Shown one piece after another: positions 1 to 10,100 of a DNA stretch of 13,622 bases. Position numbers and translations under genes: made by a program. The notes beneath the pieces were generated by a model. That model had not been told where the DNA came from and ran no database searches. It saw only the letters and a program-made list of their open reading frames with translations. How positions within the stretch are numbered: the first letter of the stretch is position 1; every line of letters starts with the position of its first letter. Source of the DNA: Clostridia bacterium (GTDB lineage: Bacteria; Bacillota; Clostridia; Christensenellales; DTU072); NCBI GenBank assembly GCA_028701415.1, contig JAQVQU010000007.1, positions 1-13,622 of the forward strand, given 5' to 3'.

Positions 1-3
1 GGA

Positions 4-12
4 GAGTGCTAG
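4..12 (+). promoter_or_regulatory. Right half-site of a CIRCE (HrcA) operator, cut by the window edge
   Basis: The sequence GAGTGCTAG matches 8 of 9 bases of the right arm of CIRCE, whose consensus is TTAGCACTC and GAGTGCTAA separated by 9 nt. The left arm would lie just outside the window, so only one arm can be seen. It sits directly upstream of the predicted -35 of a heat-shock gene, which is where the HrcA repressor would be expected to act. The half-site is seen directly. HrcA control is inferred from family knowledge. Confidence 0.65.
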
Positions 13-17
13 CAAAC

Positions 18-46
18 TCGATACGCTATTGGCGAAACAATATAAT
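18..46 (+). promoter_or_regulatory. Sigma-70/SigA-type promoter of the hsp20 gene
   Basis: A perfect -10 hexamer TATAAT lies at 41-46. Seventeen bases upstream, TCGATA at 18-23 matches 4 of 6 bases of TTGACA. Transcription would start near 52-54, giving a leader of only about 20-25 nt that begins close to the ribosome binding site. The promoter abuts the CIRCE half-site at 4-12, so a bound HrcA would hinder polymerase. A further promoter upstream of the window cannot be excluded. Confidence 0.6.
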
Positions 47-54
47 ACATTTAG

Positions 55-62
55 AAAAGGAG
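55..62 (+). promoter_or_regulatory. Ribosome binding site of hsp20, supporting the ATG at 75
   Basis: AAAAGGAG is a strong Shine-Dalgarno core. It ends 12 nt before the ATG at 75, which is slightly long but usable. The only other start in frame is the GTG at 6, which lies inside the CIRCE half-site and upstream of the -10 box, so the site decides for the ATG at 75. Confidence 0.65.
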
Positions 63-74
63 TGTGATGTATTT

Positions 75-497
75 ATGAAAAATTATTTAGTAAGAAGAGA
101 TTTAGGCAGTTTGTTTGATGAAGTTTTCGATAACTTCTTTCAGCCCGCAGTGTATGACAAGTTTTCCTGCACTGGAATGAAAACAGACATTCAGGAATTT
201 GAAGACAGGTATGAACTTGCCGTAGAGATTCCGGGTTTTACAAAAGAGGACATAGCGCTTGATCTCAAAAACGGTTATCTTACTGTTTCTGCAAATAAGC
301 AGGAAAAAGAAGAGAACAAAGAAAAAGAAGGTAGATATCTTCGTAAGGAACGGTCATATACTTGCAATAGAACCTACTATGTTGGTGAAGTTAAAATCGA
401 GAGTATCAAAGCAAAATATGACAATGGTATTTTAACGGTGGTGGTTCCTAAGGAAAAAGAAAAGCTTGAAACTTCAAGTAAAATTATGATTGAATAA
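75..497 (+). CDS. hsp20: Small heat-shock protein, Hsp20/alpha-crystallin family (140 aa)
   Basis: This is a cytoplasmic ATP-independent holdase that binds unfolding proteins during stress and passes them to ATP-dependent chaperones (family knowledge). The N-terminal arm (residues 1-34) is rich in Phe, Leu and Asp, as is usual for bacterial class A sHSPs. The alpha-crystallin domain spans about residues 35-128, with VEIPGFTKEDI near 50-60, the basic stretch GRYLRKERSY near 86-95, and the diagnostic A-x-x-x-N-G-I-L element at 113-120 followed by TVVVPK. The C-terminal tail ends in KIMIE; its I-x-I motif (137-139) normally docks onto neighbouring subunits in the oligomer. The length is typical. 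A Lys/Glu-rich loop occupies about 75-86. Two cysteines (32 and 97) are present, the second where many relatives have a non-cysteine residue. The gene looks monocistronic, with its own promoter, CIRCE half-site and terminator. Family assignment is secure; the exact clade name (hsp18, ibpA) is not. Confidence 0.95.
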   Translation: MKNYLVRRDLGSLFDEVFDNFFQPAVYDKFSCTGMKTDIQEFEDRYELAVEIPGFTKEDIALDLKNGYLTVSANKQEKEENKEKEGRYLRKERSYTCNRTYYVGEVKIESIKAKYDNGILTVVVPKEKEKLETSSKIMIE

Positions 498-530
498 TCC
501 CCTTTCTATCCTCCTCCTTATAGATAGATT

Positions 531-560
531 AGGCGAGTGGTTTTCTCACTCGCCTTTTCT
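531..560 (+). terminator. Rho-independent terminator of hsp20
   Basis: The arms GGCGAGTG (532-539) and CACTCGCC (547-554) form a perfect 8-bp GC-rich stem with a 7-nt loop, extended by A531-T555, and are followed by TTTTCT. It lies 33 nt after the stop codon. There is no A-run on the left side, so it should act only on + strand transcription. Confidence 0.92.
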
Positions 561-865
561 ATGAAGGGTAATAAAAAACTGGCCTCTATGAAGAATAGGT
601 AATGTGAATGGCAGTTTACAGAGGATGTCTATAAAGATTAAATAATGTGGATGGCAGTTTACAGCGGGTGTCTATAAAGATTAAATAATGTGGATGGCAT
701 TTTACAGCGGGTGTCTATAAAGATTAGGTAATAAGAATGGCAGTAAACAGCGGATGTCTATAAAGATTAGGTAATATGAATGGCGGTATTATACTGGGAT
801 TTTTGAAACTTAGATAATTTGAATGGAAACCTAACAATGCTGATTAATATAATTGGGTAATATGC
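558..865. repeat. 43-bp tandem repeat array between two convergent genes
   Basis: Complete units start at 585, 628, 671, 714, 757 and 800, exactly 43 bp apart. A partial unit follows at 843-865, and a shortened 27-bp unit lies in front at 558-584. Most units begin TCTATAAAGATTA, continue GGTAATGTGAATGGCAG, and end TTTACAGCGGGTG. Units 2 and 3 differ at one base. Units 1-4 are well conserved, unit 5 has lost its right half, and units 6 and 7 keep little beyond a TAAT-TGAATGG-like core. There are no unique spacers and no reading frame is kept, since 43 is not a multiple of 3. The array fills the 498-941 gap between genes except for the two terminators. Its function is unknown; a decayed satellite or the multiple end repeats of a transposable element are both possible. 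Confidence 0.93.
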
Positions 866-896
866 GAGAAAATCAGAGTAAGAAAAAAATATGAGC

Positions 897-925
897 AAAA
901 AAAAGGATGGGATTGCCCCATCCTT
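897..925 (-). terminator. Rho-independent terminator of the giant surface-protein gene
   Basis: Read on the - strand, AAGGATGGG and CCCATCCTT form a 9-bp stem (+ strand 917-925 and 903-911) with a 5-nt loop, running into a T-tract (+ strand A-run 897-904). It lies 16 nt beyond the stop codon at 942-944. The other side has no T-tract, so it is one-directional. Confidence 0.93.
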
Positions 926-941
926 AGTTTAGTGGAATTAA

Positions 942-1148
942 TTATTCCTTTGGTGTCTCATTTCCATCCGATTCAGATGATTTAGGTTCTTCGGGTTTTT
1001 GTTGAGTTAGGTTGTCTATTCTTTTCGGTTTCTTTTGAAGAAGATTCTTTATATCGAATCCTTTCTTTTTAAGAACAAAGAAGTAGAGGAGGGCTAGTAC
1101 TATTGCTACAAATCCAACTGAACCTATAACAATTCCTGCAATTGCGCC
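942..1148 (-). other. C-terminal transmembrane anchor and cytoplasmic tail of the giant protein
   Basis: A flexible linker GAGGTTSGLSG leads into 26 uninterrupted non-charged residues (4159-4184, bases 1071-1148) beginning GAIAGIVIGSVGFVAIVLAL. Glycines at 4159, 4163 and 4167 repeat the GxxxG spacing known to favour helix packing. KKKG follows at once as a positive stop-transfer signal, then 42 tail residues that are Lys-rich first and Glu/Ser-rich last, ending NETPKE. No LPXTG-like motif occurs before the helix, so anchoring is by the membrane helix and not by sortase. The topology is an N-out, C-in single pass. Confidence 0.88.
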
Positions 1149-4100
1149 TCCTGATAGACCAGAAGTAGTTCCCCCAGCACCCACTATGCTCCATTTCGGA
1201 TATAGTGTCATACCCGATGTAACGGTGTCCGTTTCGGGGTTGAAGAACTGAGTGCATTCGGGATCAAGATACCATCCTTCGAAGGAGAAGCCATCCTTTG
1301 CAGGGGTTGGGAGGGATACTGTCCCATTGGGATTAAATGTAACATTGTCCCCAGATACAGTAGTGTCGGTTAATGTAATAATTATTTTTTCCCATTGAGC
1401 CTCTAGCGTTATGTTTCCGTATTTCCCGGCGTTGAGAGCTTCAGCTTCACTGAAGGTATGTTCACTTTCCCAATTTCCTTCGGTAAGGGCACTAGATAGC
1501 CATCCCTCAAAAGAGTAACCTGGTCTACTTGGAGCGTTTGCAAGCGCTACCGTATCCTCGATAGTAAACACTTCTGAGTCAATATTAGTTCCTCCGTTGC
1601 TAGAATAGGTGATGGTATAATCAATGGCATTAAATTTTGCATAGAAAGCTTTATTACCAGTGCTCGAGGCCTCAATTGAGAGGACTACAGAACCAGTAAA
1701 TGTATCATTATCATACCATCCGTCAAAAGTGTATCCAGTCTTAGAAATAGGGCTAAGATCAATTTTTTCAGACTCAACTGTATAAGATACAGGATTAGAG
1801 TTACTAGATGTTCCGATGTTGTTGTATTGAATTGTGTAATCAACCAGGCTTTCAGTAAATCTTGAATAAAGGGAAATCGCTGTTCTAGCATCACTAAGAA
1901 GAGCCAAGTTATTCGCATTAATTAAGGATTCACTGGTGATAAGATTTCCGTCAACTTCAGCATCATACCATCCTGTAAAGGTATATGAATACCCCGGCCT
2001 TTCAGCGTGAGATAGTGTGGGGAAGGCAGAAATAGCTTGGTCATACGTTACCGAGGAACTTCCGCTTACGGAGATTGTTTCACTATTTCCAGTAACATAT
2101 GTAATAGAGATTGTGGGGATTTCCCAGACTTCAGTTAATACTACATCTCCATATTTTCCGCTTGTAGTATCACCAGAGTTATACCTTTCCCCAACTTCCC
2201 AATTTGATTCTGAAGCAGAACTAGCAACTTCCCAATACAAGAAAGTGTGTCCAGGAGTAGAGGCCTTTGTCGCAAAGTACACAGTTTGATTGTGTAAGTA
2301 AACGCCAGCGTTTGCAGCTCCAGAATAATCGATTGAATATTCAGATATTGCCCAGTTGGCTGTTAAAGTCGCATCCCCGTATACTTCGTGATTATTTTCA
2401 TACACAAAAGTCGGGGGATAAACATAGTTTAAATTCCAAAAGCCCCCAGGGGTTGTAACCTTCCAACCAGTAAAATCAAAGCCTTCTTTTTCTGGGTTTG
2501 CCACGATTGAGAAATAGTTACCAATATAGTAGTTTGTTGGATCGATTGTGCTTCCGCCATCTGTGTCAAAAGAAAGGGTATATAGAACTTTTTCCCATCT
2601 TTCTTTTAAATCAATGTTTCCATAGTTTCCTGTGCCGAAAGATCCGGGCTCAAATTCGTCATGCAGAGCTCCCCAATTTGCCTGGGACCAGGTGACTTCA
2701 TAATAGTCTAGGAAATAGCCATTTCTCGGAGTTCCAGTAGACAAGGTGAAACCAGTTTCTATGGTGTACTCAATTGTATCCAAGAGAACATTTTCTGAAT
2801 CATTGTCCTCATAGATGTTAATTGTATATGTATTAATGCTCCATTGAGCTTGTAGCGTAACATTTCCATAAATCCCAACGGCTTCAAACTGATAGTTTGC
2901 AGGATATAATTCTCCAATTACCCAATTACCATCGTTAGCCGTAACCTTCCACCCAGTAAAAGTGTACCCAGTCTTATATGCTTCGCCATGTAGTTTCTGG
3001 GCAACTGAGGAATAATATGTTTTTTCCGGAATTTCAATTCCATCTTGTACATCATATGTGAATGTGTAGGTCAGAGCCGTGTTCTTTGGGCTGAAATGAG
3101 CATCACCATATTTTTCTCCAGCTTGATATACTTTTGAGGGGGGTGCAACTTCTCCGGGAACCCAATTCCCAGTGGGAGATCCGTAAACTTCCCAACCAGA
3201 AAATTCGTATCCAAAAGGAGCAGCTATTTCAGCGGGGATATTTATCTCATCTTCAATGGTATAGTAGATTGTTTCACCATTGATGTACAAGGCGTATAAT
3301 GTTGCTTCCCATTGGGCAGTGATGGTAACATTTCCGTTCATAGTACCGACAAATTCACTAGATCCATAAATTTGATTAAGCATCCAAGACCCAGAAGCCG
3401 TTGTTACTTTCCAACCAGCGAAAATATATCCGGTCCTTGTTAACCCAGCAGCAATAGTAAGAGAAGTTTCGTAATCGTAAGAAACTGCCTCGGGAGCAAC
3501 TGCTCCAACTGCCACGTAAGTTATTGTATACTGAATCTTTTCATATGATATTGAGATATCAACGTCACTGGCGGGCATATTGAAACTAAAAATTCCGTCA
3601 ACAGGCGAAACAATAACGGTAGTCACCCCATACGAATAGGAAACTTCTGAAATCATGTAATAATCATCGGGCGTAATAAATAATGATACTTTGTCTCCAA
3701 CATGGGCATCTAGTAAAGAAGAAGATAATTCGATTTCGACCTCTCCGTTTGAATCTGGAGGTAGGGTGACTATATAGTCAACAGCGTCAAAAGTAACTGT
3801 GAGCACTACATTATCGGCAGGCATAGTTAACAGGTAAATACCATCTAGCTCTGGATCAGAAATGAGATGAGGTGTACTTGCGTAGTAAGCAGATACTGAA
3901 GCTATTTCGTACCCTATATTTGGATAAACGCTAATTGCAATCTGTTCATTGTATTTTACGTCATCAAGGTAATTAACTTCTGCTTGACCATCGCGATAAA
4001 TTTTTGCAAGTCCGTTTGACAATGCCGCAAAAGAAACCAAATAGTTTTCCTCAACAAAGGTAACAGTTACAGAAATGTCACTGTCAGGCATTAAGAATTG

Positions 4101-7100
4101 GTATTTATGTAGGTCGAATTCAGAATCATACAGGTAAGTGTACAAAATTACGCTTGAGTCGCTGTCTTTAGTTATTTGAACAGACAAGAACGTATATCCG
4201 ACTGAAGCCGAATCCGAATCTAGGAGCACATAGGTATTGTATCCGAAAGTTCCATGCCCTGTTTCAATTACACCATCTACGTCCCACATTTCGTAGTTGC
4301 CTAAACCAACGGTACTCGTAGTAATTTCATATTCTTGCCTAGAAAAAGTGGCTTCAACTGAGACGTCGGCTGCGGGCATTGAGAAAATGTAATTTCCTGG
4401 GGTAACAACATAATAGAGTTCAGTTTGTATACTAGTTGCTTTATTTGTATAGTATACGTGGTCTATCTTAAAACCACTCAAAGGAGTTACAGTAAGCGTA
4501 ATTCCAGCGTTATATTCCGAAACTAAATCGGCATCGTCTACTAAAATTGTTCCTCCCTCAGTAGGAGTCTTCGTGATAAAATAATTAATCATTTTAAAGG
4601 AAACATAGACGGTTGTATTGGCTGCAGGCATGGAGAATCTGTACCCACTGTTGTATGTGACATAATTGTTAGAAGTTCCGTCGTTATAATATATTACGTC
4701 CAGTTCATACCCAGTGTTTGGGAATACTGCAATGATCACTTCATCCATGTAATTAGCTTGATTGATTTCAAATGACCCATCTGTAGTTAAGAAAGATCCG
4801 TTCGAAGTGGCTGCATTAAAAATGGAATAATCAATTTTGGTAAATACGACAGTAACCACCACATCTGCAGCTGGCATGTCGAAGGAATATGAGCCAAGAA
4901 CGGGAGAAACACCATAGTCATCTATTCCATCGTTGTAGCTCACGCTATTAACCTCATATCCTTTATCAGGGACAAAGAGATATACCGTTATTTCCTCTCC
5001 TACAGTTGTGGAAGAAGGGGTAACATCAAAAGTTCCATTGCTAGAAGTTCCTTTAGTAACATAATATGTTATTGGCGCGAAAGTAACTTTCAAGGTAACA
5101 TCACTATTTGGCATAATGAACCCAAGTGACGGTAGGTAAACTGTGTCAGTCCCATCATTATATGAAATGGAACTTATGTAATACCCGTCCTCGGGTGTAG
5201 CGCTTATTTCTACTTCGGAACCTACGTTCACGGTTTCCGATAGGGCGCTATAAGAGCCATGTTCTGCATATCCATCAACGTCAAAGTAGCTAATTGATTT
5301 TGAGCCCAACACGGTAGTTAGTGTTATAGTTACTCCTCCAGTAGTAGGCATAGTAAAGTAGTAGGTAGATCCACTGAAAAGAGTGAGACCTTCTTCTTCT
5401 GGGCTTTCATTTATTACGCTGAGACCAATCATTTCATGTAAAGAATACCCAGGGTTTAAATAATAAGTTATATAAACCGTGGCACTAGGCGCAGCCCAAT
5501 CAATTAAATTTGCACCAGAAGAATCACTTGTTACTTTTAGCGACCCGCCAGTAGGTGTGTTTACTATAATGTTTGCACTAGTTGAAATGAATGTTACATA
5601 AACAATAATGTTAAATGCTGGCATATCAAAACTATAGCCCGAAATATTTGGGATATATACAACTCCAACAGAATCGGCATAGTAGTAAACTTTATCAACT
5701 TGGTACCCAGAATCAGGAGTTGGGGTTATGTTGACAAGCCCCTCATAAGACATAGATGTGATTGGGGCGCTAACTGAGTCGGTAACAGTGTAACTCCCAT
5801 TAATTGGTTCGCTAGCTGTTATGACATAGTCGAGGGCATAAAAGGATACAGAAATAGAAATGTTTGATGCAGGCATATCAAAAGAGTATACATCAAGTTC
5901 AGGCGTAATTTCATTTGGGGACCCATCATTGTATGATACTGAATCAATTTCATACCCTGGGGCAGGAATAGGGGTTACAGTAATTGTATCCCCATAGTAT
6001 GCAGATGTTTTTGAAAGGGTATATGATCCGTTGGTTGTAGCATTCGCAGTTATGTCATATACGACCTTTTTGAAAGTAACATATATTTGCACAGGATAGT
6101 TAGGCATAGAGATGCTGTATTCTAAATCATAGGGAACATCTACATATCCAGTAGTATAGTATCTAACTGAGTCGATTTCATATCCAGCATTTGGAGTAGG
6201 AACCACATAAATAATTTCAGAATAATTTGCGACTTCTATTTCTTGATCATCTCCGTTAACTACCGTATACGAGCCGTTGGATGTTGCCTGTTTAGTTATA
6301 CTGTAATCAACTTCGGTGAAAATAACATATACAGTAACATCACTAGCTGGCATTGTAAAACTACGGTAGTAGTATCCACTATAGAGGGTCATCGAATAGT
6401 TATGTCCCCCATACGAGTAATAAATATTTTCATTTAAGGCTTCATAGCCTGGGTCAGGAGATAAACTAACGTATACAGTAGCGCCAGATGCTGCAATGGA
6501 AGAAGAAGCATAAAATTCTCCGCCTCCAGTGTAGGTTGAATCTAAAACTACATTATAATGCCTAATCTTGAAAGTAACTTTGACTACAACATTTCCAGTA
6601 ATGTCTTCTATCCAATAGCCATCGTTAATCAAGGCATTTTTTTCAATAGAATTAATTATGTATGTTACCGAGTCAACTTCATATCCAGAATCGGGGTGGG
6701 GGCGGACTTCTATGACGTCGGTAATTGTTGCAACTGACTTATCTGTCTCATAATATCCATGCAGGGCATTTCCACCTTCATCAAACAATGAGATTGTATA
6801 GACTATCGGGCTAAAGGTAACAGAAACAGTCGTAGCTCTTCCGGGCATAACGAATTCATACTTACCAGTTATAATGTTATAGTTAGCTGTCAAAAGTGCT
6901 CCTGATTGCTCTTGATAATTGACAGCGGAAATTTCATATCCCTCATCGGGCATAACGGATATTTCTACAGTGGATCTGAATAAGGCATTTTCGTTTACTT
7001 CAAAAGATCCGTTTAATGTAGGTGCTTTGGATATAGAGATCAGAGCAGGTAGAGCCTCAAAAGAAATAGTGATGTGATCAGTTATATACTGGGAATAAAT

Positions 7101-10100
7101 AGTAAGTATTGAGCTAGAAGTATCCCAGCTGTAGCAAGAAGATTCGATTTGAACTCCTCCAACAAAAACTGAAGGAAGTGCACCATTTAAGGTGTACCCG
7201 GTGGATGCAGCCAATCCTATAACGTAGTCATAGCCCTCGGTGGCTACATTTCTTCCGGCATCACCGTATTCTACATATGTATGCGAAAAGGCAGTAAAAA
7301 CATCGTATGAGTAGTAATAACCATCAAAGGTAGGATATCCTGTCAAAGAAAGGGAATGTTTGGCATATTCATTAGTTCCAAAAATCCTTACTACTTCATT
7401 GAGAACCTGAACAAGAGTGGTGCTTTCTATTGAGTCTTCATCATAATCAACGGGAACTGATAACAAAATAAACTCACCATCAACAAAGGATACAGGTAAA
7501 CAAAAGCTATATGCAGGACTACTTGATTCCTCTCCAATAGGAGTAATCTCATCATTGTCCACCCAATAGCAGAATCTAATCTTATCATCTTCTTCCCAGA
7601 CATTTGCGTAACCTACAAGAGCTCCAGTTATGCATCCTGGAAGTCCGGATACTTCGGCAGTAGTCCAAGAGTTTTGTATTCCTCCTTCAGAAGATCCATT
7701 AAATCTTCCTACTAAACCACCTGAACAGGTTCTTCCAAATACTGTTCCAGTATAGAAGCAGTTATAAATATTTCCTTCAAGTATTCCCACTATCCCACCT
7801 GCTATGGAGTTTGCAAATGACGAGGAGTCAATAATTCCGAGATTTAAAATTGTCCCAACAACCATCCCGAAAAAGCCTGAGGTATATTCGTAAATCTCAG
7901 ATGGGGTATGTATATTAGAAATTGTATGTCCCATTCCATCAAATGTTCCGGAAAATATTAAGCTCTCGTTGTAATTATTTCCGATAGGTATCCATATAGC
8001 TCCGCTCATGTCGAGATTTTCTAAAAGGAAAACAGTTTTTTCGGAAAAGTTATCTTCAAGAGTGTTCACGATATAAGCAAGGCCTCCAAGTTCAGCAGGA
8101 GTGGAAATATAATATGAATCATTCCCGAGGTTGCTGTAATACCAGCCGAGATCAATTATATCTTCATCTGTCCATAAATCGGGGGTTTCTTTTGCATATA
8201 CCAATGTATTTAATCTAATTATCCCAAAGGAATCTTCTACCCATAGCGGATTATTCCAAGGATAGTAACTAACTTCAGCCCCTTCATTCAAAGCAAAAAG
8301 AAGAGAAGCGGTAGTTACTGAGTCCATGTTTGGGTCTACCTCTTGGGAAAGCGTAAAGGAGTCAAGCTCATAGGCGAAGGCAGAAGAAGATAATATGCTA
8401 CTCGGCAATATCGATGAATATCCAATTAATGGGTAAGTGTTCTCTTCATAATATAATGAACTGGCAACTGGAACGATAGATATATAATCGGATATATAAT
8501 TGCCAAAAATAGAGCCAATATAACTTGCAACACCATACTCAATTGAGCCAGCAAAATAGCAATTAGAAAGGTGAGATTCATCATTGGAGTATGTTTCTCC
8601 GACTATTCCTCCAGCATACCCAAATGAACCAACCATAAGATCTGCAAATGAATAGCAATTAGAGATAGTAGAATAATAAGCTGTGCCGACTATTCCTCCT
8701 ACAAATCCTCCCTCAAAAGGTACTTCAACTTCTATTCCCTCAACCCAACAATTTAGTATCGATGAGTAATCAATATAATTTGCAAGAGGAGCGGAATAAG
8801 AATCTCCATAAACATAACCTCCGTTTAAACCAAGATTCTTGATGCTTCCATAGTATACATAGCAAAAAAGACCGGTGTAATCTGCTTGTTCATACCAATG
8901 ATTATTTTCTGAGATGTACAGATTATATATTGTATGGAAATTCCCATTAAGAGTTCCAGAAAAAGTTCCATACCAGCCAATAGAAGGCCATTCATGACTT
9001 CCAAGGTCTATATCTGAAAGTAGGTTAATTGTTTGATTTTCGAACTCGGTTATATTTAGTAAATCAACCAAGTAGGGAATTCCAGCAAATTCGGCAGCGG
9101 TGCTAATATTAAATACTTTTGCATTTGGATCATCGAAGTACCAGCCAGTATCAAAAGTTACTCCATCCCAGGCAATGGGGGAATCAAGCATTGATTTCCA
9201 TACAGGGTAAAGAGTAATGACAAAACCTTCTGAGGGGGCTTTAATTAGTAGAGTATATGTGCCTTCTGTAGAACTTGGCGACAGAGCCCAGCCAGAAAAG
9301 ACTGGAGTCTCACTTGGACCCACTAAATCATATCCTCTTTCAAGATTCACTATATCCCCGATAGCATAGTTATCTGAGTCTATTGGGGTTTCCCCAGATA
9401 TGGCGGAAGAAATATTATATGATATGGAAATTGCTCTTGAGAATACTATAGTTGACGCAACACCGTAACTTCCATCAAAGTATTCAACAGCTTTAAGAAT
9501 TGTTCCGTTTGAAACAACTAATGGTTCAGTATATAGGGTTCCGAGTGCAATTGTTGGTTCAGAGCCATCTAGCGTGTAGTAAATGTCACCGGTTGCATTT
9601 CTTTTTTCGATTGAAATGGTTTCTGAACTACCACTGATTAAGCCATTCGTCTCCTCGCCAAAGGAATTTTTGAAAGTTAAAGTAAAGAAATTCTCTAATG
9701 AGGGGGTTCTTTCGGGGGATTTGTATAGGAACCAGTTTGAGGCACCTTCATAACTCTCCGAAAAAGAATTTAATACTTCCAAAAGGTCGGTGAATATAAT
9801 CTCATCTTTTCCGAGTAATTCTATAACCCAGTACCCACTCTCTGGAGGGTTTTCTGGAAAGATTGGGTCTTCAGTATGAATATCATAAAAGAACACATTG
9901 CTTACTCGATTGTAATCAAAATTAAATTCATTGTCTAAAAAAGCGGGCGAAAAGTATGAAGGAGATTCAGGATCCCCTACAAAATAGTAACAATTGGAAA
10001 TTAGGGGGGTAATTTCATCATAGCTCCTGCTGTCGTCTAGATAAACTGCAATATGCGCAAAGTAATTATAGGCAGAGAGATTTTCATCAATTGGAGTAAT

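Noticed and set aside
6..74. N-terminal extension of the Hsp20 protein starting at GTG 6
   Set aside because: This start lies inside the CIRCE half-site and upstream of a perfect -10 box, lacks a Shine-Dalgarno sequence inside the window, and the added residues do not resemble sHSP N-termini. The ATG at 75 has a good ribosome binding site.
506..527. Second hairpin CTATC/GATAG after the hsp20 stop codon
   Set aside because: It has only 5 weak pairs and a 12-nt loop with no T-tract of its own; it adds nothing beyond the strong terminator at 531-560.
601..800. Small peptides in the 43-bp repeats (ATG GCA GTT TAC ... TAA in some units)
   Set aside because: They are about 8 codons, not kept in all units, have no ribosome binding sites, and the period is not a multiple of three.
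558..865. CRISPR array
   Set aside because: The whole 43-bp period is repeated with no unique spacers, and no cas genes are nearby.
942..1181. Eukaryotic (Trichomonas-like) origin, prompted by the glycine-rich membrane helix and short tail
   Set aside because: The neighbouring gene has bacterial promoter, Shine-Dalgarno and CIRCE elements, and both genes end in rho-independent terminators.
2017..2695. Open frames of 63-90 codons on the + strand opposite the giant gene
   Set aside because: They are antisense shadows with no ribosome binding site or recognisable domain; the same holds for those at 6243-6437, 12487-12693 and 13074-13328.
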